A DNA stretch of 23,515 bases from a virus. This document shows, in pieces, positions 13,742 through 20,569 of this stretch. The DNA lies in IMG/VR virus record IMGVR_UViG_3300044489_000058, positions 1-23,515 of that record. One strand, written 5' to 3'. Below the pieces are notes generated by a model. The model ran no database searches. It had not been told where the DNA came from and saw only the letters and a program-made list of their open reading frames with translations. The translations under genes and the position numbers were made by a program. Position 1 is the stretch's first letter. Each line of letters starts with the position of its first letter.

Positions 13742-14103
13742 ACGATCTCCAATGCTACCCGCTTGCATCCCTGCCATGAGTTCACATTAACGCTGGTCAC
13801 GTTATAGGTGTTCCCGTTCCACTCTACCCGCGACTGCTCATTTATGGTCACGTCATGTGCCAGGGTCATGATGTATGGGTGGAATGGTCGAAGCGCCTCA
13901 GCCGTTATGTTTTCCAGTCCTTTTAGCGGATCCACTCGGCAGGCAGCCCCAACCGTTGCCGTACCCCAGGTGTCTGTCCAGCCTCCGAACCCATCAGCCG
14001 TCCTTGTAACCGAAAGGATGTTGCAGGTATCGGGAAGAAGCAACTCGATACTAGACCGGATGTACTCAAGATCATTACTAGGCAGCATAGTCGCCCCGCT
14101 CAT
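13738..14103 (-). CDS. Head closure (stopper) protein
   Basis: A 121-aa beta-rich protein with CNILSVTRTADGFGGWTDTW followed by CRVDPLKG and YNVTSVNVNSWQ. The pattern resembles head-closure proteins of the SPP1 gp16 or Gp9-type family that seal the portal after packaging. The start could be 14103 or 14088; both overlap the connector gene end. Its position between connector and gp10-like protein supports the call. Confidence 0.7.
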   Translation of the reverse strand: MSGATMLPSNDLEYIRSSIELLLPDTCNILSVTRTADGFGGWTDTWGTATVGAACRVDPLKGLENITAEALRPFHPYIMTLAHDVTINEQSRVEWNGNTYNVTSVNVNSWQGCKRVALEIV

Positions 14104-14659
14104 GTGGGATAACCTGCATCCCGCTCTGGCTCTCGTAGTATTCAGCCATTGATAGGTATTGCTTCACAAGAGCCGACCGCTTCACAGAATGGTTATCGGT
14201 CGAGAAGTCAAAATAGGATGCAGCCTTCGCCGCCTTCTGACGATAGACCGCCCCCGCCGCCATGTTTAGGTCGTATGACCTTCCGGTCAGGTAGTACGAT
14301 GTACCGCCCTGGTCAGCGGTGAAAGTGAAAACACCCTGGGTATAATCGGCGGTATATCCAGATGTCCCAACCGCCGAACCAGAGCCATCCGACAACCCAA
14401 AGACGGGGGGCGTTCCACTCTCGATGTTGCCATAAGTTGAACGGTACTCGAAGTATTGCAGCGTCCCGCCGGTACTGTCATACCTGGGGAAGGCAACAAG
14501 GGGGGTTCGTTCCATCAGCCTGACATTGCGGTCGAGGATAGTTTGAAGGTGGTCATCGGTCCAATACGTGACCGTTCCGGCGGTGAAGTCGGCAGTACCC
14601 GCGTCAGTCATCCCTCTCAACTCCAGGATGATCGTTGCCATTCCAGTTCTTGCTGTCAC
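14078..14659 (-). CDS. Head-tail connector (adaptor) protein
   Basis: A 193-aa protein with GTG at 14659 preceded by AAGGAGGTG at ideal spacing. It has an N-terminal helical part (MATIILELRGM, DDHLQTILDRNVRLM), a beta insertion, and a C-terminal helical part (VYRQKAAKAASYFDFSTDNH, VKQYLSMAEYYESQSG). The final helices match adaptor proteins (HK97 gp6 / SPP1 gp15-like) that form the ring under the portal. The beta insertion in the middle is larger than in the compact adaptors. Confidence 0.7.
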   Translation of the reverse strand: MTARTGMATIILELRGMTDAGTADFTAGTVTYWTDDHLQTILDRNVRLMERTPLVAFPRYDSTGGTLQYFEYRSTYGNIESGTPPVFGLSDGSGSAVGTSGYTADYTQGVFTFTADQGGTSYYLTGRSYDLNMAAGAVYRQKAAKAASYFDFSTDNHSVKRSALVKQYLSMAEYYESQSGMQVIPHERGDYAA

Positions 14660-14671
14660 CGTTTCACCTCC

Positions 14672-15319
14672 TTATGGGCGGAACTTACGAAAGTCGTCCG
14701 TTAAATCCATCCGCATCATTTCAGTTCTCCGTGCCCAGGGCATGATCCCGTGCCAACCCTTGATAACGGGGTTGGGACACATATTCACGTCAATAGTCGC
14801 GTTCCATTTGTCAGGCAGGGTTACAACCAACTCTTTGTACTCGGCTTCCTTCACCATGTCATTGAAAGCGCCCTGCTCCATCCACCGCCGATCGCCTGGG
14901 TATCGGCTCAGCCAGTCGGCGCAAAACTGACGGGTTATATCCGCGTTCTTGAAATACAGAACCCCCACGTTAAGGTGAGGGGCGATGCCCATTGATGGGA
15001 AGTGAGGGGCATCATGTAAACATGCCCCGATCTTTCCGCCGTCTTTCAGTGCATCACGCAGGTCGGTGGAAAAGTCCATGATCGCTGCATCTGCATCAAC
15101 CCAAAAGACGTGCCGGTATCCCTGTTCGAGGGCATTGAGAACCAGTTTGATCTTGCCCCAACTACCGAAGAATATCTCTTTGGGGTAGTCGCCCAGGATC
15201 GCCCAATAGTCCATTTCCCTTGATCTGGCATAAGCGGTATGGCGCATCAAAGTAAGGCGCTGCATTTCGCCAAACTCGCCGCTTGAAAACGTTTGCTGGA
15301 TGATGATCGCGTCACGCAT
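14672..15319 (-). CDS. GT-A glycosyltransferase (GT34 / GMA12-MNN10-like)
   Basis: A 215-aa protein with the GT-A nucleotide-sugar site VFWVDADAAIMD (DAD at 75-77), then PHLNVGVLYFKNAD (about 114-127) and EQGAFNDM. These are the pattern elements of the galactosyl or mannosyl transferase family GMA12/MNN10. It should transfer a sugar from an NDP-sugar with a divalent metal. The start overlaps the GT4 gene stop by 8 nt, so the two enzymes are co-translated. Their place between the decoration and connector genes suggests a virion protein as acceptor, which is inference. Confidence 0.82.
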   Translation of the reverse strand: MRDAIIIQQTFSSGEFGEMQRLTLMRHTAYARSREMDYWAILGDYPKEIFFGSWGKIKLVLNALEQGYRHVFWVDADAAIMDFSTDLRDALKDGGKIGACLHDAPHFPSMGIAPHLNVGVLYFKNADITRQFCADWLSRYPGDRRWMEQGAFNDMVKEAEYKELVVTLPDKWNATIDVNMCPNPVIKGWHGIMPWARRTEMMRMDLTDDFRKFRP

Positions 15320-16574
15320 GGCTCGCCTCGGTCAGTTCGGCGTATCGTTTGGTGTTTGCTTCAAGCGCGCCACCAACATTCACGCGCTCGCTTTCGGGCA
15401 GGTCTGGACGGTCAAGTATCTCCTGCATCCGTACCATGTTATCGTGGCAGATGTTTTTCTCGATGTCAACCAGTACCGGCTTCCAATACTTGCTCATGAT
15501 AAGGTCGGCATCGTACTGCGCCGCACCCTTTACCGCCCTATCCCTGGGTGATGGCTGCTTGCGTTCCATTTCCAGCGCTCGCTCAATTCCCCGCACGTGG
15601 GGGATGAATTGAAAACTCTCCGCGCCTGTCCATTGACGCTCGCTATCTGACTTGTCCACAACCCGACCACTAAAAACCAGTTCGGGCATGGCAGTCCAGT
15701 CCCCTACGATAACCGGAGTACCGCAAGCCTGGGCTTCGATGATAGGCACGCCAAAACCCTCTCCCATGCTTACAAGTAGATGCACATCCATAGCCGAGTA
15801 CATATCCCGCATGAAGTCGTCGCCATAGCCAAGCAGCAGCCCGTACTGTTCGGGTACTATCACGTCCTTGCCAAATTCCAACCCAAGACCGGCGCATAGG
15901 TTAGGGATGTTCACCCCGCCAGCGCCGACAACCTGGGTATGGAGTATATAGATCGCGTCGGTATGGCGTGACTTGAAACTAGCAAACGCCTCCAGTAATT
16001 GCGGGAAGCACTTACGGGACGGGTTACCCTTGTTCATGGCAACTGTACCGATAATATAGGCGCTTTCTGGCAGCCCTAACCGCTTGCGTGCTTCAGCCCG
16101 ATCAACGGGGTAAAATGCTTTCGTGTCCACCCCGTGAGGGACATAATAACAGTCCAGCCCCGCTTCCCTGGTAAGTCTCTCGCCAAAGCGGGACATGGCT
16201 ATTCGTTTGTACGCTTTTGATATAACGTTTTTAACGTTCTGCGGTAATGGATCATGGTCGACTGGATACCAGGGTACATATCGCATACCCTGGGGCATGG
16301 TTGATACGTCCAGTACCCATTGATCCATGAGTGGCATGACTATATCCGCTCCAAAGTTTCGGGCATGATGCCAGATAACGTCGTTGCCGTAAGGGTCGGC
16401 AGCCCTTGGGTATATTTTTATCCCATTCAGGTTCAATACAGAACCCTCTAACCCGTAGTATGACGAATGCCCGATAGTATGACCGTCAGCCATGAACCGT
16501 TGGCATATCTGGTTAGACTGGCAACCATAGCCAGTCTTCGCCCACATCGCGTTACTATGTATGAGTATTCTCAT
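15312..16574 (-). CDS. GT4-family glycosyltransferase
   Basis: A 420-aa GT-B enzyme. Residues 1-30 begin MRILIHSNAMWAKTGYG, a Rossmann start with a Gly-rich turn. VPHGVDTKAFYP lies at 145-156, NKGNPSRK at 181-188, and the E-x7-E nucleotide-sugar motif GEGFGVPIIEAQACG at 271-285. These are typical of family GT4 retaining transferases. The gene is preceded by GAGGGAGAG and a 90-nt non-coding gap with an inverted repeat. It is long and intact, in the middle of the virion operon. The acceptor is unknown; a virion protein or host surface glycan are both possible. Confidence 0.88.
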   Translation of the reverse strand: MRILIHSNAMWAKTGYGCQSNQICQRFMADGHTIGHSSYYGLEGSVLNLNGIKIYPRAADPYGNDVIWHHARNFGADIVMPLMDQWVLDVSTMPQGMRYVPWYPVDHDPLPQNVKNVISKAYKRIAMSRFGERLTREAGLDCYYVPHGVDTKAFYPVDRAEARKRLGLPESAYIIGTVAMNKGNPSRKCFPQLLEAFASFKSRHTDAIYILHTQVVGAGGVNIPNLCAGLGLEFGKDVIVPEQYGLLLGYGDDFMRDMYSAMDVHLLVSMGEGFGVPIIEAQACGTPVIVGDWTAMPELVFSGRVVDKSDSERQWTGAESFQFIPHVRGIERALEMERKQPSPRDRAVKGAAQYDADLIMSKYWKPVLVDIEKNICHDNMVRMQEILDRPDLPESERVNVGGALEANTKRYAELTEASHA

Positions 16575-16664
16575 CGCTCTCCCTCACGATACTCCCCAAA
16601 AGCGCCAGGCAGGGGGCGGGAGTAACCCCTTTTCGGTTGCAAGCCTATCCTGGCGCATATCATC
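16575..16664 (-). other. Structured 90-nt spacer before the glycosyltransferase pair
   Basis: An 8-bp perfect inverted repeat GCGCCAGG (16656-16649) with CCTGGCGC (16609-16602) encloses 39 bases that include a smaller AACC/GGTT pair. TTTT follows the 3' arm. It could be a weak terminator that lowers expression of the glycosyltransferases relative to the capsid genes, or a processing stem. It is one of few real gaps in this operon. Confidence 0.6.
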
Positions 16665-17063
16665 TTACCGACCCATCGCGGCGGTCAGGTAAATTTCTTG
16701 TTTCGCGGAAGTAGCTGAAACAGCCGTTCCGCCCCGCTCGACGACGATATACTCGCCGCCATCCACCCAGCCATTGGTGATCGTGAAGGTAGATGGAACA
16801 TCAGCAGTCAGGGCAGCCGTACCCGGCACCTGGGTCGCCACGATCGTTCCGGTCACGGCACCTGCAGCCGAGTACTTAAGTACCCGGAACTGCGGCGCTG
16901 AACCCGCGGCGTTGGTCGCGTTGGTGATAACCCCGCCTTCGAGGATGGTATACCCGCCACCTTTGGCATCTGCTGGCGCTTTGGCAACCCATGAAAGGGT
17001 CGTGCCAACTGCAACCGTACCGGCGGGGAAGAGCCCGTAAATAGGGAAGGTTTCGTTAGCCAT
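16665..17063 (-). CDS. Probable capsid decoration protein
   Basis: A 132-aa, beta-rich protein with low charge and many Ala, Gly, Thr and Val residues. It starts right after the major capsid gene behind a strong GGAGATATAAATA leader. Size, composition and position fit head decoration or stabilisation proteins, but I see no diagnostic motif. It could instead be a small head fibre. Confidence 0.6.
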   Translation of the reverse strand: MANETFPIYGLFPAGTVAVGTTLSWVAKAPADAKGGGYTILEGGVITNATNAAGSAPQFRVLKYSAAGAVTGTIVATQVPGTAALTADVPSTFTITNGWVDGGEYIVVERGGTAVSATSAKQEIYLTAAMGR

Positions 17064-17065
17064 TA

Positions 17066-17111
17066 TTTATATCTCCTTATACACCGATTGTTTATATCTC
17101 CTTATACACCG
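17066..17111 (-). repeat. Direct repeat of a gene end plus ribosome binding site
   Basis: A 21-nt perfect direct repeat with a 25-nt period (copies at 17066-17086 and 17091-17111). Each copy contains GTGTATAAGGAGATATAAA, that is, the last codons of the capsid gene, its stop and an AGGAG. The upstream copy ends the capsid gene and the downstream copy serves the decoration gene. Confidence 0.9.
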
Positions 17112-17962
17112 GTCGGAGCCTGTGCGTCAAAGATGCCCTGGACGCCAACCAACGGACGCCAGACGCCATGAGCATACACGGCGCTCATGTTCAATTCAAT
17201 ACCGCGCCGTGAAGCGTCGCGCACCGCCTCAACCCGAATGGGCCTCCGCCAGTCAATGGCGATAGCGATCCGTGGGAATACCCCTGGCTTGAAGTCGTCG
17301 GCTGAGTCTGGTGACTGGAACGTTTGGTAGATCGGCACACCCATAAACTCGGCAACTTTGCCGGTGCGGGTAACTTCCTCCTGGAAACCAGGAGCAACAG
17401 CAACGGTCGCGCCAGCCACGCTTGCAGACTTCGCCAACGCAGCCCAATGGTAGCCATGAATGACGGCAGACAACGGCACGCTGGATGACTTATTAGCATT
17501 GCGCGCTTTGGCAATCATAGCAGCCATGTACGACCAAGTGATCGTCGAGCCAGCCGCGCCAATAGTTCCGCCGGTCAAAGAGGCGAAGTCCCCAACCAGG
17601 TCGGATAAAATTTTGTCGGTCGCAGCATAACCCAATTCGCGGGAAGCATCCGCCAGGATGTTCTCCGGTGCTTCGCTTTCGGCGCGCTGGTCGCTAATGA
17701 AAAACTGCAACCCAATTTCGGAAGGTGTCAGGGTTTCGAGTGCGGACGGGGTGAAGGCTTTGCTGGTGAGATCATCGGCATCGCTTACCGCCACCGCCGT
17801 ACCTTGGTTATACTGATACCCGATGCGCGGGTTCATTCCAGCCATGTCACGAAAGACGGTAATAAGCGGTTCGAGGAAAAGGCTTTCCCGAACTACAAAC
17901 AGTGCATCCTCGCGGACGCTGTTTGAGATCGAACTTACGTCAGACCAAATATTTAGAGGCAT
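17102..17962 (-). CDS. Major capsid protein (HK97 fold)
   Basis: A 286-aa protein preceded by GGAG 9 nt before ATG 17962. Features of HK97-type capsid proteins include a helical N-arm (SVREDALFVVRESLFLEPLI), an E-loop-like segment with TSKAFTPSALETLTPSEIGL, a spine helix with AATDKILSDLVGDFASL, and a C-terminal P-domain strand set with IAIDWRRPIRVEAVRDASRRG. It follows the scaffold gene by 11 nt. There is no N-terminal delta domain, consistent with a separate scaffold protein. Confidence 0.88.
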   Translation of the reverse strand: MPLNIWSDVSSISNSVREDALFVVRESLFLEPLITVFRDMAGMNPRIGYQYNQGTAVAVSDADDLTSKAFTPSALETLTPSEIGLQFFISDQRAESEAPENILADASRELGYAATDKILSDLVGDFASLTGGTIGAAGSTITWSYMAAMIAKARNANKSSSVPLSAVIHGYHWAALAKSASVAGATVAVAPGFQEEVTRTGKVAEFMGVPIYQTFQSPDSADDFKPGVFPRIAIAIDWRRPIRVEAVRDASRRGIELNMSAVYAHGVWRPLVGVQGIFDAQAPTGV

Positions 17963-17973
17963 GGTTTAATCTC

Positions 17974-18468
17974 CTATAAACCGAGTCGCATCCTCCGCTG
18001 TGCGTCAGTTTCGCCTGTTCGCCCGCTTCCTGGGTTGGTTGTCCCTGGTTGCGGCTTCGGTTGTTTGGGGATCGACTTAAGCAGCGCTTCCGCATCCTGC
18101 CTCAGTTCGTCAGGGGTTTCTCCCCTCAAACGATCCGCAAATACCGCCGGTAAACCGGTTTCGTCAGCGACTGCGCGCTGGAGTATTGCGCGTTGTGTTA
18201 GTTTCAGTTCCGCCTGGGTTCGTTCTAATTCCGCCTTCATCCGTTCGGCTTCGGTCATCGCGGCTTGCTTCCGTTGGGTTTCGGCGGTTTCGAGTTCATC
18301 CAGTCGTTTTCGGCGTTTGGCGGCTTCGCTGTTCGCCTCCTTTAGCGCCTTTGCTACGGTTTCCAACTGCGCCTTCAGGCTTTCGACCGTCTCGGTCGGC
18401 GGCTCTGCGGCGGGTGCTTCTGGTTTTGTCTCAACCATCTCGGTCGGGACATTTGTTTCTTCTGGCAT
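17974..18468 (-). CDS. Capsid scaffold protein
   Basis: A 164-aa, highly charged protein with a central coiled coil (about residues 28-110, rich in Lys, Glu, Ala) and a C-terminal basic tail ending DAQRRMRLGL. Acidic N-terminus, long coiled coil and basic end are typical of DUF4355-like scaffolds that guide capsid assembly and then leave. The start at 18468 is chosen because GGAGGCGAG precedes it directly. Upstream in-frame starts at 18564 and 18558 would run through the long leader hairpin and are rejected. Confidence 0.85.
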   Translation of the reverse strand: MPEETNVPTEMVETKPEAPAAEPPTETVESLKAQLETVAKALKEANSEAAKRRKRLDELETAETQRKQAAMTEAERMKAELERTQAELKLTQRAILQRAVADETGLPAVFADRLRGETPDELRQDAEALLKSIPKQPKPQPGTTNPGSGRTGETDAQRRMRLGL

Positions 18469-18490
18469 CTCGCCTCCGTTCAAATGTGAA

Positions 18491-18540
18491 AGCCGCTTTC
18501 CTGTGACATTCCCTCGCGGGCTTATCACAAAAAAGCGGCT
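18491..18540 (-). ncRNA. Long structured leader hairpin before the scaffold gene
   Basis: Read on the minus strand, AGCCGCUUU, UU, UGUGA pair with UCACA, GG, AAAGCGGCU to give 16 continuous pairs with two U-G wobbles. Two more pairs (U-G, A-U) lead to a 2x2 purine mismatch (A-A, G-A), then CCC/GGG closed by a GCGA tetraloop of the GNRA type. No T-run follows. It lies 22 nt upstream of the scaffold ATG, in the leader of the predicted promoter. An RNase III site, a stabiliser or a protein-binding operator are possible. Confidence 0.7.
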
Positions 18541-18572
18541 CTCTCGAAAGATAACCATATTCAATTAATACT

Positions 18573-18600
18573 ATTATAACATGCCATTACAGGGTGTCTT
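18573..18600 (-). promoter_or_regulatory. Extended -10 promoter for the scaffold/capsid genes
   Basis: On the minus strand a perfect TATAAT (18578-18573) is preceded by TGT (extended -10) and, 16 bp upstream, by AAGACA (18600-18595), which matches the -35 consensus at four of six bases. It overlaps the end of the small gene 18587-18739 and would start a transcript near 18566 with a leader of about 98 nt containing the long hairpin. Confidence 0.55.
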
Positions 18601-18739
18601 CGCACCTCCCGCGTGCCTGCCGCCGAATTTGAGCGGTTGTTGGCGTTATGTCCAGCATCCGCTCGATGGCATCAACAACGCTCAAAAGGGCATTTCGCAA
18701 GCACATCCAAAACTCACGGGTTGGGGTTATCGGCTCCAT
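18587..18739 (-). CDS. 50-aa basic hypothetical protein
   Basis: A frame from ATG 18739 to TAA 18587 encoding MEPITPTREFWMCLRNALLS, then VVDAIERMLDITPTTAQIRRQARG. It overlaps the preceding 53-aa gene by 13 bases, with GGGCGG before the start. The P-T-R-E-F-W and V-D-A-I-E-R-M-L pattern looks like a conserved small head-region phage protein, an impression I cannot verify here. One amphipathic helix is predicted. Function unknown. Confidence 0.6.
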   Translation of the reverse strand: MEPITPTREFWMCLRNALLSVVDAIERMLDITPTTAQIRRQARGRCEDTL

Positions 18740-18888
18740 TCCGCCCGCGTGTTATCCATCAATCCGCGCCAGGTGTAGACGCACTCGGTATCGTCATGAT
18801 CCATCGCGGCGAATTGGTAGAAGTAGCCGAGGGTGTAAAAAACCATCGCTTGCTTGAAGACGAAAACAAAAACATCTGTTCTATTCAT
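18727..18888 (-). CDS. 53-aa hypothetical protein
   Basis: A frame from ATG 18888 to TAA 18727 that starts inside the last codons of the MuF-like gene, using GGAGAGGAAG as ribosome binding site. The protein begins MNRTDVFVFVFKQAMVFYTL, then YFYQFAAMDHDDTE and YTWRGLMDNTRAEWSR. It is aromatic-rich with a weakly hydrophobic first half. Good start signal and tight coupling support it; the family is unknown. Confidence 0.6.
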   Translation of the reverse strand: MNRTDVFVFVFKQAMVFYTLGYFYQFAAMDHDDTECVYTWRGLMDNTRAEWSR

Positions 18889-19876
18889 CTTCCTCTCCGA
18901 GTAAAGACTTCAAACTTCGCTCGAACCGCATCGTACCATAAACGGGTTCATCCTTCTGGTGCGTCAACTGGTCAAGGTCAAACCTGCCATCTTTCCAGGC
19001 TTCATACTTGCTGTCGCCCAATATTTCCCGCTGCTTGTCCTCATCCAGTTTACTAAACCATTCTATCCCACTTTCAATATCGGGGTTAGGGTTCGTGATC
19101 GTTATTGGGATCATCGAACAACGCCCGTTATAGTGGTCGTCAAGCACCTCGTCGGCGCTATGCCTGGTTCCGTGCATGGCGATACACGCCCCGCAGGTTT
19201 CGGTATCCAGCGCCGCGTACCATATCCATCCGGTTACCACCTCTGGGTTTGCCACATAACTTGCTCTGCTCGCTTCCCGATACCCCCATAATTGGACCGT
19301 GCGCATGGTTCGGATCGCATCGGTAAGCGGCATCCCCATTTTATTTAGGATGGTTTTGGCGGTCTTCACGGGGTTGTACCCACGCGCCACCCCTTCTAAT
19401 ATCCCCTTCGCCACCTGCTCACGGGTATATGGGGCAGTCGCCCGCAGCCGCTTGTACAACTCACCATCTTTGTCCAGGAAGCCCAGCAACTGCTCGATGA
19501 TCTCCGGCTTCAGTTCACGCCAGTTTGAAAGAATTTCGCCTTCGCCAGCCGACAACCGAACCATTTTGAGGGTATCATCAACCGCCTGGGTTATCGCCGC
19601 CCGCGCATGTGTCCCCAACTCAACCTCATACCATTGGGCATACGTGACAAGTTCTTCCTCGATATTATTCAGTAGCCGGTTGTATTGCGCCAATTTGCGC
19701 ACCTGGGCAACGGTCGGAGCATCCAACTCTGCGATCTTTGACATCAGCGCATCAATATCCGACTGCAGGCGGTCGTACAAGTGCTGGTAGTTTGAGATGA
19801 TCCTGTCGACCGCCGCGCCCTCTTTCCGCATCAAGGCGGCTTTGAAAATGCGGGTTGTTTCGAGTATGTCAGCCAA
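18881..19876 (-). CDS. MuF-like head morphogenesis / minor capsid protein
   Basis: About 331 aa. The N-terminal two-thirds is helical (LETTRIFKAALMRKEGAAV, repeated Leu/Glu heptads). The C-terminal domain carries the SPP1 gp7 / Mu gpF signature: YAALDTETCGACIAMHGTRH followed by NGRCSMIPI, with Cys-x-x-Cys, His and GRC typical of the family. These proteins bind the portal and may be ejected with DNA. The start is probably a non-ATG codon: TTG at 19876 overlaps the stop of the 38-aa gene (TTGGCTGA), and TTG at 19900 is an alternative adding eight residues. Followed by two small genes. Confidence 0.87.
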   Translation of the reverse strand: MADILETTRIFKAALMRKEGAAVDRIISNYQHLYDRLQSDIDALMSKIAELDAPTVAQVRKLAQYNRLLNNIEEELVTYAQWYEVELGTHARAAITQAVDDTLKMVRLSAGEGEILSNWRELKPEIIEQLLGFLDKDGELYKRLRATAPYTREQVAKGILEGVARGYNPVKTAKTILNKMGMPLTDAIRTMRTVQLWGYREASRASYVANPEVVTGWIWYAALDTETCGACIAMHGTRHSADEVLDDHYNGRCSMIPITITNPNPDIESGIEWFSKLDEDKQREILGDSKYEAWKDGRFDLDQLTHQKDEPVYGTMRFERSLKSLLGEEDE

Positions 19877-19985
19877 GTTTTTTCTTGATCCAATGGACAA
19901 TTACACGCCCAAGCGTGGTATCTTGCAACCAGTCCAGCATGATGAAGACCGCAATAACCGTGAGAATTACGTCTGTATATGTCAT
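19869..19985 (-). CDS. 38-aa single-helix membrane peptide
   Basis: A frame starting with an ATGA overlap on the upstream gene stop and ending TGA at 19869. It reads MTYTDVILTVIAVFIMLDWL, then a short polar part and a basic end (HWIKKKLG). One membrane helix with a positively charged C-terminus is predicted. It lies between portal and MuF genes, an unusual place for a holin. Overlaps on both sides support translation. Confidence 0.6.
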   Translation of the reverse strand: MTYTDVILTVIAVFIMLDWLQDTTLGRVIVHWIKKKLG

Positions 19986-20569
19986 GTTATCACCGATGTA
20001 TGTTCATACCAAACGATCCACCAGTTTATATAGTTTGTCGTTCCTGCCCCAGCCCGTGATGTCACCCGAAACAGGTACTTTGCGTTTTGTTTGAGTATCC
20101 ATTCGGCAACGCCAAGCGTTTGTGTTCCAGCGGACTTGCCCGCACCCTCCCTGCGCTGCGCTAAAAGCGTTCCGGTGGTGGTGATGGTCGGGGTATGGTA
20201 AACCAGGACACCCGATACCGTGCTGCTATTGCGGTTGCGGTTATAGGTCGTGACTGCCGTCCCTCCCGTTATGTTTCCATCCTCATAAAACTCAAACTCA
20301 ACCTCAAGGGTAGATGACAGGCTGTATTGTAGGTGAGCCCATTTGGTTGTGTCAGGCGTTACGATCAGGATAGACCGCGTTCCGTTGTTTTCAAGACTTG
20401 CGTTCTCCCCCGCCCGAAACATCGAACCGCCGTGTATCTCATGATGCTCATATTCGATGGTCATAACCGCGTTCGTCATGCCATCGTGCGGATAAAATGC
20501 CTTCAACTGCCCCGCGTTTGCAGGGAAGGCACGGAATAGAACCCCGCCAATTTCAGCATAATCAGGCAT
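19982..20569 (-). CDS. Virion-associated protein of unknown function
   Basis: A 195-aa, beta-rich protein with ATG at 20569 preceded by AGGAGGT at 7-nt spacing; the start overlaps the portal stop by 8 bases. The segment TIEYEHHEIHGGSMFRAGEN is the most distinctive part and contains a His-rich stretch that could bind metal. By position between portal and MuF-like protein it is likely structural. I do not recognise a named family. Confidence 0.65.
   Translation of the reverse strand: MPDYAEIGGVLFRAFPANAGQLKAFYPHDGMTNAVMTIEYEHHEIHGGSMFRAGENASLENNGTRSILIVTPDTTKWAHLQYSLSSTLEVEFEFYEDGNITGGTAVTTYNRNRNSSTVSGVLVYHTPTITTTGTLLAQRREGAGKSAGTQTLGVAEWILKQNAKYLFRVTSRAGAGTTNYINWWIVWYEHTSVIT

Noticed and set aside
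18469-18564. N-terminal extension of the scaffold protein from an ATG at 18564
   Set aside because: It would translate through the long leader hairpin and has no ribosome binding site, while ATG at 18468 has GGAGG directly before it.
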